A stretch of DNA of 64,000 nucleotides. Origin: Geobacteraceae bacterium. GTDB taxonomy: Bacteria; Desulfobacterota; Desulfuromonadia; Geobacterales; Pseudopelobacteraceae. Positions 8,350 through 17,582 of the stretch are shown piece by piece. The DNA is taken from the NCBI GenBank assembly GCA_025355965.1, contig JANXYR010000034.1, positions 1 through 64,000 of the forward strand. The letters are read 5' to 3'. Under the pieces are notes generated by a model. That model had not been told where the DNA came from and did not search any database. It saw only the letters and a list, made by a program, of their open reading frames with translations. Within the stretch, counting starts at the first letter, position 1. Each line of letters opens with the position of its first letter. The position numbers were made by a program, and so were the translations under genes.

Positions 8350-8400
8350 AGTTCGTGCTCCGTATTGGAAGTATGATCTTTTCAGATACGAACTATAGCA
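8344..8400 (-). promoter_or_regulatory. inverted repeat enclosing the cobL start codon
   Basis: tgccatagttcgt (8344-8356) pairs with acgaactatagca (8388-8400): 13 pairs with one wobble and a 31-base spacer. In the cobL transcript the right arm comes first and the left arm contains the AUG. Folding could hide the start codon. It could also be a DNA operator. No cobalamin-riboswitch consensus was recognised here. Confidence 0.5.
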
Positions 8401-8445
8401 CCCGGATATTTAAAAATCACCAGATACTTTAATGTTACAACGGTT

Positions 8446-10983
8446 TTAAAGCACCATATTAATCCGCTCCAGCAAAGCTTCGGCAGTAAATGGTTTCTGC
8501 AGATAGTTGATTTCATCTTCCAGAGTTCCGCCCCGCAGACTTGGATTGGTCGGGTAGCCGGAGATAAAGACTACTTTCAGAGATGGTGTTTGTACAACCA
8601 GAAGTTCGTACAGTTCCGGGCCATTCATGCCGGGCATGACAACATCTGAAACGAGCAGGTCAATTGGCACGGCGCTGTTTGCAAACAGTTCAATAGCCAG
8701 GTGCGGGTCAGCTGCTACGAGGACAGTATAGCCGTAATCTGTTAGCATCTCCTGAACCATTTCCCTTACCATCTCGTTATCTTCAACCAACAGGACCGTG
8801 ATCTCTCCGGTAGCTTTTCTGTTTGGTCGCGGCGCAGCCTGTGGTGCCATCAGAGGGGCCTGATCGCAAGCCGGGAAAAAAATATTGAATGTTGTTCCTT
8901 CTCCTTCATGGCTGGTTACGGATATATGCGCTCCATGCTGTTTGACGATGCCGTAGACAGTAGCCAGCCCCAGTCCTGTTCCATGTCCAACCTGCTTGGT
9001 TGTAAAAAATGGTTCAAAAATATGATTTATGACTTCTGCGCTCATGCCGCAGCCGTTATCCCGAAACGATAACAGCACATGTTCACCAGGCACCATACCG
9101 GGGTGAATTCTGGCATTTTCACCATCCATAACCATCTTGCAGGTTTCGATTGTAATACGCCCTTGGGATCCATTAAAAGCATCTTGGGCATTGACTGTCA
9201 TGTTAAGAATGATCTGTTCGATCTGCGTATGGTCTCCCTTGATATAAGAGCCTTCAGGGTCAAGAATAAGGTCAATGCGGATACTTTCGCGGATAGTTCG
9301 GCGAAGAATTGTATTAAAGGAGAGTATAACCTCATTGAGATCAACAGCTTCAGCGACTATCGATTTTTGGCGTCCGAAGCTCAGGAGCTGTTGGGTCAGA
9401 GCCTTGGCTTTATGGGCGGCTGCAGTAATGCCGGCTAGCTTTGGGGCCAGCGGATCGCCATTTGGTATCGCCGCTGTTGCCATTTCGGCATACCCCATAA
9501 TCGGAGTCAGCAGGTTGTTGAAATCGTGGGCAATGCCCCCTGCCAGATGGCCAATTGCCTCCATTTTTTGCGCCTGACGAAGTTGCATCTCAAGCTGTTC
9601 CCGCTCATTCTCCGCCTGCTTTATGGCACTGATGTCCGAAACTATATGCACCGCGCCAGTAATTTTTCCAGCGGCACTTTTGACAGGATCGACAGTAACT
9701 TCGTACCAACATCCACCAATAACGGCCTGAATTGAAGCGCGATGACCGGTTTCCAACATTTTCAGAAAGGGACAGTCTGAGAGTGGAGACAAGTTATGAA
9801 TGACAATTTCGCAGCACAAACAACCGATAACATGGCCCCGCTGAACTCCAAAGATCCTTTCGGTAGATTTGTTGGCTCGCAACACATTGCGATCAAGATC
9901 TATAACAAAAATAGAGCTTTCAACCGCATCAAATGTTGATTGCCACGCCTCTGCCGAGGCTGCCAATTCAATCTGCTGTTCCATCTGGGTCTGGTAGGTG
10001 TCCTCAATACCCTTAAACCGCCGCAGGAGCATCAAAGCCAGCAGCCATAGGGCCAGAGAAACCACAAGAGAAAGAACGGTTTGGAATAGAGTGTTGCTAC
10101 GCCACTGCGCAGTAACTTCGTCCAATCCCATGTTTGCAGTCGCAACTACCGGGAAATGTTCAAGTGAATCGTAAGATATAATGCGGGCATCTGGTGCGAG
10201 GAGGGCCTTGCCACCGTCAATATGAAATGTTCCTTTGCTAGCCTTTGGCAGGTGAGTGCGAATCAGGTGTGACTGACTAAAATCTTTTGAAAAGTCAGCT
10301 TCTTTGAGCGGTTCGGCCAGAAGCAACACACCATCCTTGCGAACTATGACAATCCGGCCCTGTTGCCCCAGATCTAGTGACCCATAGAAATTGCGGAAGT
10401 AGTCCATTTCAAAAGCAGCGGCCACCAAACCTTCAAACTTGCCGCTTACAGAGCGAACGGGGCGCGATATTGTAAAACGCCACTTACCGCTAAGCCTGCT
10501 TTTGAAAGGTCGCGACAGATACGGGGTGTCGTCACCTGGGTGGTCACGATGGTGAATGAAATAGTCACGATCAGCTACACTGACCTGTTTAACAGGTGTA
10601 TCCGGTAAATTGGCAAAGAGAAGGCCATCGCGATTGACTAGAAAAACGGCGCCGATCTGAGGGGTATTACGAGAATGGCGATTGATAAACTCTCGGAGAT
10701 GCTGGCTATTTTCCTTTTCGATATCACCGTGATCCCTGATGTGATCGATGGTATCCAGAAGGACAGTATCTGCTTCGCTGAAGGCACGTTCGGCATGTTC
10801 CCGGAGGGCTCGGGCATAGCCACGAGACTGCAATTCGGCGGCTCTAACGGTCAGGCTGTATTCGGTCACCGACTTCCAGACAGAAAAACCAACCGTCAGG
10901 AGAATAAGTGCCGTAACAACAATGCGGATGGCACGTTTAAAAGATCTATAATTTGGCGGTTTAATGGTCTTTACAGCTTTCAT
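8446..10983 (-). CDS. hybrid sensor histidine kinase with periplasmic Cache-type sensor
   Basis: An 845-residue membrane protein. Two membrane helices (about 20-42 and 300-322) bracket a periplasmic domain with Cache-like features (RDYFIHHRDHPGDDTPYLS, GKWRFTISRPV). A PAS domain follows (about 340-455, with VIDLDRNVLRANKSTERIFG). Next come the dimerisation domain with phospho-acceptor His486 in GIAHDFNNLLTP, the ATPase boxes (NMTVNAQDAF, FRDNGCGM, GTGLGLATVYGIV), and a C-terminal receiver with Asp780 (LLVSDVVMPGMNG). The ligand is unknown. There is no adjacent response regulator, so the partner is probably encoded elsewhere or the output is through phosphorelay. Confidence 0.92.
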   Translation of the reverse strand: MKAVKTIKPPNYRSFKRAIRIVVTALILLTVGFSVWKSVTEYSLTVRAAELQSRGYARALREHAERAFSEADTVLLDTIDHIRDHGDIEKENSQHLREFINRHSRNTPQIGAVFLVNRDGLLFANLPDTPVKQVSVADRDYFIHHRDHPGDDTPYLSRPFKSRLSGKWRFTISRPVRSVSGKFEGLVAAAFEMDYFRNFYGSLDLGQQGRIVIVRKDGVLLLAEPLKEADFSKDFSQSHLIRTHLPKASKGTFHIDGGKALLAPDARIISYDSLEHFPVVATANMGLDEVTAQWRSNTLFQTVLSLVVSLALWLLALMLLRRFKGIEDTYQTQMEQQIELAASAEAWQSTFDAVESSIFVIDLDRNVLRANKSTERIFGVQRGHVIGCLCCEIVIHNLSPLSDCPFLKMLETGHRASIQAVIGGCWYEVTVDPVKSAAGKITGAVHIVSDISAIKQAENEREQLEMQLRQAQKMEAIGHLAGGIAHDFNNLLTPIMGYAEMATAAIPNGDPLAPKLAGITAAAHKAKALTQQLLSFGRQKSIVAEAVDLNEVILSFNTILRRTIRESIRIDLILDPEGSYIKGDHTQIEQIILNMTVNAQDAFNGSQGRITIETCKMVMDGENARIHPGMVPGEHVLLSFRDNGCGMSAEVINHIFEPFFTTKQVGHGTGLGLATVYGIVKQHGAHISVTSHEGEGTTFNIFFPACDQAPLMAPQAAPRPNRKATGEITVLLVEDNEMVREMVQEMLTDYGYTVLVAADPHLAIELFANSAVPIDLLVSDVVMPGMNGPELYELLVVQTPSLKVVFISGYPTNPSLRGGTLEDEINYLQKPFTAEALLERINMVL

Positions 10984-11068
10984 TATATGCTCGATAGCAG
11001 ACGTGACAGATGGGTATTTTTGAGAATAATGCTAATTTATGCTTTTTATCATATATAGATGAAAGAAT

Positions 11069-11120
11069 ATATTTAAAAAGAAAGGCCGGGAAAACTTCCC
11101 CGGCCTTTCTTTTTAAATAT
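11069..11120 (-). terminator. strong intrinsic terminator after typA
   Basis: Perfect 22-bp stem (11069-11090 with 11099-11120), 8-base loop, GC-rich top (ggccggg) and A/T-rich base giving T-runs on both strands. It lies 10 bp past the typA stop. Confidence 0.95.
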
Positions 11121-11129
11121 TTGAGAACT

Positions 11130-12935
11130 CTACCCTTTATTTGATCGCTTGCGGCGGGTAGGATCAAGCTCTTTCTTGCGCAGACGTATTGAAAGCGGCG
11201 TTACCTCCACTAATTCGTCGTCCTCGATGAACTCCAACGCCTGCTCCAGCGTCATTAACCGTGGTGGAGTCAGCTTGATGGCGTCGTCCGTGCCGGAGGC
11301 GCGAACGTTGGTAAGTTTTTTCCCTTTGCACGGATTGATTTCCAGATCACTATCCTTGTTGTTCTGCCCGATTATCATGCCTCCGTAGACTTCCACCCCG
11401 GCGCCAATAAACAGGGTGCCGCGTGGTTGAAGCGCGTCGAGTGAATAGGCGGTGGTTTCGCCATGGTCCATGGCTATCAGGGCGCCGTTTTTGCGGCCCG
11501 GGATGTCACCTTTATAAGGAGCATATTCGTGGAACGTGTGGGTCATAACAGCGGTGCCGCGTGTGTCAGTCAGGACTTCGCCGCGCAGACCGATCAAGCC
11601 ACGTGCCGGTATGATGAACTCTAAACGTACCATCTCGCCCATCGGCGCCATGGCAACCATCTCACCTTTGCGTGGCCCCATCTTTTCGATAATCGCGCCC
11701 TGAAATTCCGAGGCAACGTCCACAACCAGATACTCCATAGGCTCCATTTTAACGCCGTCTTTCAGACGGACAATAACCTCTGGTTTGGAAACGGCCAGCT
11801 CAAAACCCTCACGGCGCATGGTTTCAATAAGGATTGAAAGGTGCAGTTCGCCACGGCCTGAGACCATGAACGTATCAGGGCTGGCGGTATCATCCACCCG
11901 TAGGGAAACATTGGTACGCAACTCTTTTGTAAGTCGCTCGCGGATGTTACGCGATGTAACCCATTTACCTTCACGACCGGCAAAAGGGGATGTGTTGACT
12001 ATAAAGTTCATTGACAGGGTCGGCTCATCAATTGAAACGTATGGGATTGCGACCGGATTTTCAGCCGAGGCCAGGGTTTCGCCGATGCTGACCTCTTCAA
12101 AACCAGCGACGGTGACGATATCGCCTGTTCCGGCTTCTTCAATTTCAACCTGCTTCAGTCCTTCGTAACCGAGCAGTTTGGTGATACGCCCCTTTGTGAT
12201 TGTTCCGTCCTTCTTAATCATTGCAACAGTTTCGCCGGCCCGCACCTTGCCGTTGAAAATACGACCGGTTGCCATACGCCCGATGTAGTCGTTGTAATCT
12301 ATGTTTGCAATTAACATCTGAAACGGAGCATTGGCATCGCCTTTGGGAGGGCGGACGTTTGCCTCTACCACCGCGAAGAGCGGCTCCATGCTGTTTGAAT
12401 CTACATTAATATCCAGCTTGGCGTAGCCCATCTTTGCACTGGTATAAACCACAGGGAAATCAAGCTGATCGTCGGATGCGTTCAGTTCGCAGAAAAGATC
12501 GAAGACCATGTTGAGTACTTCGTCAGGGCGACTGCCGGGACGATCGATCTTGTTGATGACGACGATCGGCTTCAGGTTCAGGTCAAGGGACTTTTTCAGT
12601 ACGAAGCGTGTCTGCGGCATAGGGCCGTCCAGAGCGTCGACGAGTAGCAGTACGGAGTCTACCATTTTAAGAACACGCTCCACTTCGCCGCCGAAGTCGG
12701 CGTGGCCGGGGGTGTCAACGATGTTGATCTTGTATTGGCCATGGTGGATCGAGAGGCTCTTGGCCAGAATGGTGATGCCGCGTTCTTTTTCAAGGTCATT
12801 AGAGTCCATGACGCGCTCTGTAATGGCTTCATTGGCTCGATAAACTCCGGCGTGCTTAAGCATGGCATCAACAAGTGTGGTTTTACCGTGGTCGACGTGG
12901 GCAATAATGGCAATATTTCTGATTCTTTCCTGCAT
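11130..12935 (-). CDS. typA: translational GTPase TypA/BipA
   Basis: A 601-residue translation-factor GTPase. The G domain has AHVDHGKTT (P-loop), RGITI (switch), [14 protein letters not shown] and NKIDRP. EF-G-like domains follow ([34 protein letters not shown]), then the BipA-specific C-terminus. It binds the 70S ribosome and helps 50S assembly and stress adaptation. The start follows GAGGAG. A terminator-like hairpin lies 25 bases upstream in what is probably its leader. Confidence 0.97.
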   Translation of the reverse strand: MQERIRNIAIIAHVDHGKTTLVDAMLKHAGVYRANEAITERVMDSNDLEKERGITILAKSLSIHHGQYKINIVDTPGHADFGGEVERVLKMVDSVLLLVDALDGPMPQTRFVLKKSLDLNLKPIVVINKIDRPGSRPDEVLNMVFDLFCELNASDDQLDFPVVYTSAKMGYAKLDINVDSNSMEPLFAVVEANVRPPKGDANAPFQMLIANIDYNDYIGRMATGRIFNGKVRAGETVAMIKKDGTITKGRITKLLGYEGLKQVEIEEAGTGDIVTVAGFEEVSIGETLASAENPVAIPYVSIDEPTLSMNFIVNTSPFAGREGKWVTSRNIRERLTKELRTNVSLRVDDTASPDTFMVSGRGELHLSILIETMRREGFELAVSKPEVIVRLKDGVKMEPMEYLVVDVASEFQGAIIEKMGPRKGEMVAMAPMGEMVRLEFIIPARGLIGLRGEVLTDTRGTAVMTHTFHEYAPYKGDIPGRKNGALIAMDHGETTAYSLDALQPRGTLFIGAGVEVYGGMIIGQNNKDSDLEINPCKGKKLTNVRASGTDDAIKLTPPRLMTLEQALEFIEDDELVEVTPLSIRLRKKELDPTRRKRSNKG

Positions 12936-12959
12936 GGGTAAAACTCCTCAATTCCGCAA

Positions 12960-12988
12960 AATAAAACGACGGGCATTGCTGCCCGTCG
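12960..12988 (-). terminator. intrinsic terminator before typA (end of the proA operon or leader attenuator)
   Basis: Perfect 9-bp stem cgacgggca (12967-12975) with tgcccgtcg (12980-12988), loop ttgc, followed on the minus strand by TTTTATTTT. It ends the operon coming from 13072. The promoter suggested at 12999-13027 would place it within the typA leader. Confidence 0.85.
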
Positions 12989-12998
12989 AAGATTGCAC

Positions 12999-13027
12999 AC
13001 TATGTCAGGTTTTTGTTGATTTGACAA
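12999..13027 (-). promoter_or_regulatory. typA: probable sigma-70-type promoter of typA
   Basis: On the minus strand, TTGTCA (13022-13027), a 17-base spacer and CATAGT (12999-13004). It is the only good pair between the CoA-binding gene and typA, and it lies upstream of the terminator hairpin. Confidence 0.45.
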
Positions 13028-13071
13028 CTGTTTATACGATAGTCAAGAAAAAACTCTTTTAGCGTATGGAA

Positions 13072-13476
13072 TTAATGCTCATGATACCCCAACACAACCA
13101 GCAGGCAACTGCCGTCAGCGATGACGTTGATTCCCTTCTCAATACAGAGTGCAACGGCTTCTGGATGCTCAGCCCCAGGCTGCATCCAGATATTTTTTAT
13201 CCCTTTTGCTATCGCCAACGGCACCAGCTTCGTAGTCACGGCAGGAGGGGTGATCATGGATATGCTCAAAACGTCTGGTGGCAGGTCGCTGATCGTAGCC
13301 GCGCAAGGTATCCCTTCAATTTCCGCTTCGTTTGGGTTGACCGGGACGGTTTTTTTGCCGTTCTGCAGGTAACAACGCAGCACCTTGTTGCCATACTTCT
13401 CTCGGTTTACTGATGCGCCGACAACCCCGAAAGCTTCTGCTGCGAGGAACTGCTGGATCTGTTCTTGGATGGTCAT
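13072..13476 (-). CDS. CoA-binding (YccU-type) domain protein
   Basis: The start at 13476 is supported by AAGGAG six bases upstream; the longer open frame would overlap proA. The 134-residue product is a single Rossmann-type CoA-binding domain: FGVVGASVNREKYGNKVLRCY at the N-terminus, VYPVNP-like strand (TVPVNPNEAEIEG), then MITPPAVTTKLVPLAIAKGIKNIWMQPGAE. Such proteins resemble the N-terminal part of succinyl-CoA synthetase alpha and bind CoA; no reaction is established. It lies 25 bp after proA on the same strand, so it is its operon partner. Confidence 0.88.
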   Translation of the reverse strand: MTIQEQIQQFLAAEAFGVVGASVNREKYGNKVLRCYLQNGKKTVPVNPNEAEIEGIPCAATISDLPPDVLSISMITPPAVTTKLVPLAIAKGIKNIWMQPGAEHPEAVALCIEKGINVIADGSCLLVVLGYHEH

Positions 13477-13501
13477 GACAAGCTCCTTGTTTTGTGCGGG
13501 G

Positions 13502-14758
13502 CTATTCCCGAATCTGTCCATCCCCATAAACGATGAACTTGGTGGTGGTCAGGTCTTCCAGCCCCATCGGACCGAATGAGTGCAGCTTGGTGGTGGAGAT
13601 ACCTATTTCAGCCCCCAAGCCGAGTTGGCCACCGTCGGCGAAACGGGTTGAAGCGTTGACCATTACGCAGGAAGAGTTGACCTCGCGGATGAATCGCTGG
13701 GCCCGACTGTAGTCGCTGGTGATGATCGATTCTGTGTGCAGCGAACAGTAACGGTTGATATGGGCAATCGCGGCATCAATATCGTCAACTACACGGCAGG
13801 CCAGAATCAACTCAAGATATTCTGCATACCAATCTTCTTCCGTAGCTGGTTTTGCGATCGGTGCGTAGCTGCAAAAAGTACCATCACCGCGCAGTTCCAC
13901 TCCTAGCTCTGACAACTTCGCAGCAATTTTGGGGATGAATTCAGCCGCCACATCCTTGTGGATCAGGAGCGTCTCCAGCGCATTGCAAACACCGGGGCGC
14001 TGGGTCTTGCTGTTGACTATAATCTGTACTGCTTTTTCAAAATCAGCGGACTGATCGACAAAAATGTGGCATACCCCTTTATAATGCTTGATGACCGGGA
14101 TGCGCGAGTTCTCAACCACAAAACGGATCAAACTCTCGCCGCCGCGCGGGATGATAAGATCAATTGACTCTTCCTGCTTGAGCATCTCCAGCACACCTTC
14201 GCGTTCAGTGAAAGGGATCAGTGACAGAGCGGCCTCCGGGATGTGTAACTCTCTCAGCACGCCCTGCAAAACAGTAGCGATAGCCAGATTGGAGTTAATT
14301 GCCTCGGACCCACCACGCAGGACCACGGCATTCCCGGCTTTGAGGCAGAGGGCAGCGGCGTCGGCTGTCACGTTTGGGCGCGACTCGTAGATAATCCCGA
14401 TCGTGCCGAGCGGGATGCGCATCTTGCCGACCATCAACTCGTTGGGGCGTTTCCACATTTTGGTTACTTCGCCAACAGGATCAGCCAAAGCGGCAATCTC
14501 GCGCAATGCGTCGGCAATCGCGCAAATTCGATCTTCATCTAGCATCAGGCGATCCAGCATGGCATTTGACAGCCCCTTTTGGCGTCCAACCAAGAGATCT
14601 TTCTGATTTTCCTTGATCAATACCGGCGTTGCCTTTTCAAGGGCAACGGCCATCTTCAAAAGCATATCATTTTTGACAGCCGTTGAAAGTCGTGCCATAG
14701 CCAGCGATGCCTGACGGGCATCCTGTGCAATTTTTACAACCTTTTCTGTAATACTCAC
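13502..14758 (-). CDS. proA: glutamate-5-semialdehyde dehydrogenase
   Basis: A 418-residue enzyme with the usual ProA length. The chosen start is GTG at 14758 behind GGAG, giving the standard N-terminus VSITEKVVKIAQDARQAS; upstream in-frame sequence is not conserved-looking. Motifs: IGIIYESRPNVTADAAALCLKAGNAVVLRGG, the catalytic-cysteine loop QRPGVCNALETLL, and EIGISTTKLHSFGPMGLE near the end. It reduces gamma-glutamyl phosphate to glutamate semialdehyde in proline synthesis. No proB is adjacent; the CoA-binding gene follows. Confidence 0.97.
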   Translation of the reverse strand: MSITEKVVKIAQDARQASLAMARLSTAVKNDMLLKMAVALEKATPVLIKENQKDLLVGRQKGLSNAMLDRLMLDEDRICAIADALREIAALADPVGEVTKMWKRPNELMVGKMRIPLGTIGIIYESRPNVTADAAALCLKAGNAVVLRGGSEAINSNLAIATVLQGVLRELHIPEAALSLIPFTEREGVLEMLKQEESIDLIIPRGGESLIRFVVENSRIPVIKHYKGVCHIFVDQSADFEKAVQIIVNSKTQRPGVCNALETLLIHKDVAAEFIPKIAAKLSELGVELRGDGTFCSYAPIAKPATEEDWYAEYLELILACRVVDDIDAAIAHINRYCSLHTESIITSDYSRAQRFIREVNSSCVMVNASTRFADGGQLGLGAEIGISTTKLHSFGPMGLEDLTTTKFIVYGDGQIRE

Positions 14759-14868
14759 GATCTCTGCTCCAATAAATAGAATAAAAATATGGCGACTGGG
14801 GCAAATCTTACGCAAAAACATGCCTGCCAGCAAGACAATTGACAGACAATTGACATGACTGGTACTCA

Positions 14869-16158
14869 ATGTTACAAGAAACTTCTATGAAGATAATCTT
14901 TTCAATACTCAGACAGCTCTGTCACATTCGTATCATACTCTATGCAAGTACGTTTCTGTTGATGGGTTGTACCAGCCAAATCCCCCGTGAAAATCTATGC
15001 CTCGCTTTGACCGATAACCCTTCCGAGAATACGGTGAAACTGGTAACAATACCGTTACCGGTAATAGCTTCAAGCCCTAATGAAGGGATCACCAGCGGCG
15101 TCTTGACGGCTTTTCTGTTTCATAACAAGCTGGAAGAAGTTACGACCATGCTGGCCCCTCAAGTAAACTACAACGACAATTTTGGTGTTACCGCTTCATT
15201 TTACGGTGCGTATTATCCAACTGCCGAGCGGAATATCGAATTCAATCTTTCACAGTCTGAAAAAGTAAACCATGATTATGAGCTGCGTGTCAGAGAAAGT
15301 TCGCTGCTCGGCAACAAACTTGAACTGAACGGATTTTTCTTTAAATTGGCTGATGGTTCTTCACGGTTTTTTGGTTTTAATGCCAAAAGTCCACAACAGA
15401 TGGAAACAAATTATGCCAATGATGAATTAGGTTACAATGTTTCTGCCGGCTACAAGCTTGGAAAACATTTTCAGGTTACCCTTGGCGACCGCTTCCGAGA
15501 TGTCAGAATCCGTAGGGGAGCTTTTAGTTCCCTGCCTGACATCAAAGATAAATTTTCGTCAGCAACCGTACCGGGCATTGACGGTTTTACTACTCATGCA
15601 CTGCGCGTTTCTCTCACATACAGTACGCTTGACAATCGGGACACACCAACATTTGGCGGTTATACCCGGATTTCTTTTGAGCCGACAATGAAAGACACCG
15701 GGGGGGCTGGGAATTATCGGCATTACGAGATTGAAGCCAAGGGATATATTCCTTTCAGCAATGCCAGGTACATCAGCGTCTTCCGCCTTATGTACAATCA
15801 AACCCTCGGCAATGAGGCCCCGTTTCTGGAACAGAGTATCCTGGGGGGCGAATCGACTCTGCGGGGGTACGGTCGCAACCGCTTCATCGATAACAGTTTT
15901 ATGCTCTGCAATTTAGAAGAACGCATCCGGCTATTCCGCTGGGAGGTGTTTGGTGTGACTGCAGATTGGGAAGTGGCCCCCTTTATCGATTTGGGTGCTG
16001 TGATGAAGTCCTTGAACAAAGCTAACGGCTCTAACTTCGAGTTTAACCCTGGCATCGGTTTCCGGGCGATCGTACGTCCAAATATTGTCGGCAGGGTAGA
16101 TTTGGGTGTCGGTAGTGACGGACCGGCGGTGTTTGTCGGGTTGGGTTATCCGTTTTAA
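14869..16158 (+). CDS. BamA/TamA-family surface-antigen outer-membrane protein
   Basis: A 429-residue protein with an N-terminal signal ending in a lipobox-like LLMGC. The rest is a beta-barrel of the bacterial surface antigen (Omp85-type) family without visible POTRA repeats: YNVSAGYKLGKHFQVTLGDRF, HALRVSLTYSTLDNRDTP, SILGGESTLRGYGRNRF, and a final strand GPAVFVGLGYPF ending in Phe. The GG-x-S-x-LRGY motif is the conserved loop region of this family. Either of two ATGs (14869, 14887) could be the start; neither has a clear ribosome site. It is divergent from proA and convergent with the regulator at 16183. Its cargo is unknown. Confidence 0.8.
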   Translation: MLQETSMKIIFSILRQLCHIRIILYASTFLLMGCTSQIPRENLCLALTDNPSENTVKLVTIPLPVIASSPNEGITSGVLTAFLFHNKLEEVTTMLAPQVNYNDNFGVTASFYGAYYPTAERNIEFNLSQSEKVNHDYELRVRESSLLGNKLELNGFFFKLADGSSRFFGFNAKSPQQMETNYANDELGYNVSAGYKLGKHFQVTLGDRFRDVRIRRGAFSSLPDIKDKFSSATVPGIDGFTTHALRVSLTYSTLDNRDTPTFGGYTRISFEPTMKDTGGAGNYRHYEIEAKGYIPFSNARYISVFRLMYNQTLGNEAPFLEQSILGGESTLRGYGRNRFIDNSFMLCNLEERIRLFRWEVFGVTADWEVAPFIDLGAVMKSLNKANGSNFEFNPGIGFRAIVRPNIVGRVDLGVGSDGPAVFVGLGYPF

Positions 16159-16182
16159 ACCATCTGTTTTGAGATTTAATCT

Positions 16183-17568
16183 CTATTTTGCCCGTTTATC
16201 CGGGCGCTCTATCTCAAATTTGTCCAAACGATACTGCAATGTTTTGTAACTCATCCCCAGAAGCGGCGCCGCCTTGCCAATCACCCATTCCGCACGCTCC
16301 ATCGCTTTAATTATCAATCCTCTTTCCAGCGCCTCAAAATCAATCCCCTCTGCCGGAAGATCAAAATTAATGCCCCCCATAAGTGAACCGCAGGCGGTGA
16401 TTTCGGTCGGAAGGTCGTCCGGTTCTATATAATTGCTTTCAGCCATCAGGATCGAACGCTCGATCACCGACTCCAGTTGCCGCACATTACCGGGCCAACT
16501 GTAGTTCATCAACAGCTTCAGCGCCTGTTTCGAGATACCGGCCATTGTAATTCCCGCCGCCTTGCTGTATTTTTCAAGAAAAAATTCTGCCAGAGTCTTG
16601 ATGTCACTTCCCCGCTCGCGCAGTGGAGGGAGATTAACGCGGATAACGTTCAGCCGGTAGAACAGATCCTCACGGAAAGTCCCTTTTTTTATCTCCTGTT
16701 CGAGCTCTTTGTTGGTTGCCGAGACCAAACGTACGTCCAGAGCGATATTGACTTTGCCACCAACCCTACGGACCTCCTTTTCCTGGATGGCCCGCAGCAG
16801 CTTGGCCTGCATGGCTACGTTCATCTCACCGATCTCATCCAAAAAAACCGTGCCGCCGTCTGCCGCTTCGAATATACCGATCTCACGTGCATTGGCACCA
16901 GTAAAGCTCCCTTTTTCATGACCAAACAGCTCACTTTCAATCAGTGTGTCCGGAATGGCAGCGCAATTAATGGCAATAAACGGCTTGTCGCGCCGCGGGC
17001 TCCCTTCATGGATCGCCCGGGCAATCAGCTCTTTGCCGGTTCCTGATTCGCCCACAATCAAGACAGTTGAATTTGAAGGGGCAATCTTGGCAACGATTCG
17101 GAAAACCTCCTTCATTTTGGGATGTTCACCCTGCATATTGGGTATCGTTGCTATTGCTTCTATCCGCTTCTGCAACACCCGGTTTTCGCGCATCAGGCCG
17201 ATGCGCTCAAAAGCTCGCAGCAGCGTTAGCACCAGATTGTCACGCTCCAGCGGTTTTTCCAGATAATCAAAGGCGCCTTTGCGCATGGCTTCTACGGCTG
17301 AATCAACCGAACCGTGGGCCGTCATCATAATAATACATTGCTGCGGGTCATCAGCCAGGACCTTCTCCAGCAAGTCAAGCCCGCTCTGTCCCTGCATTTT
17401 GAGGTCGGTCATGATCAGGTCAAACTCGCGCTTTTCCAGCTGCTCCAACGCTTCGCGTACACCGGGTACATCAACGACATCGTATTTTTCTTTTTTCAGG
17501 ATCAGGTTGAGGATATCCCGCTGCCCTTTTTCGTCATCTACTATCAGTATGCTACCGCTACTTTTCAT
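16183..17568 (-). CDS. sigma-54-dependent NtrC-family response regulator
   Basis: A 461-residue regulator. The receiver domain has the acidic pair D11-D12 and phospho-acceptor Asp55 (DLIMTDLKMQG). The AAA+ domain follows with GESGTGKELIARAIH (Walker A), GSFTGA (sigma-54 contact loop, with Ser in place of the usual Ala) and GGTVFLDEIGEM (Walker B). The C-terminal Fis-type helix-turn-helix includes AAPLLGMSYKTLQYRLDKF. It is the partner of the kinase encoded 14 bp upstream and the last gene of a five-gene minus-strand run. Target promoters are not identified in this window. Confidence 0.95.
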   Translation of the reverse strand: MKSSGSILIVDDEKGQRDILNLILKKEKYDVVDVPGVREALEQLEKREFDLIMTDLKMQGQSGLDLLEKVLADDPQQCIIMMTAHGSVDSAVEAMRKGAFDYLEKPLERDNLVLTLLRAFERIGLMRENRVLQKRIEAIATIPNMQGEHPKMKEVFRIVAKIAPSNSTVLIVGESGTGKELIARAIHEGSPRRDKPFIAINCAAIPDTLIESELFGHEKGSFTGANAREIGIFEAADGGTVFLDEIGEMNVAMQAKLLRAIQEKEVRRVGGKVNIALDVRLVSATNKELEQEIKKGTFREDLFYRLNVIRVNLPPLRERGSDIKTLAEFFLEKYSKAAGITMAGISKQALKLLMNYSWPGNVRQLESVIERSILMAESNYIEPDDLPTEITACGSLMGGINFDLPAEGIDFEALERGLIIKAMERAEWVIGKAAPLLGMSYKTLQYRLDKFEIERPDKRAK

Positions 17569-17582
17569 AGTTCCTCAGTTTT

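Noticed and set aside
8350-8445. Cobalamin riboswitch upstream of cobL
   Set aside because: The gap after the kinase gene is under 100 bases and no B12-box consensus was recognised; only the inverted repeat is present.
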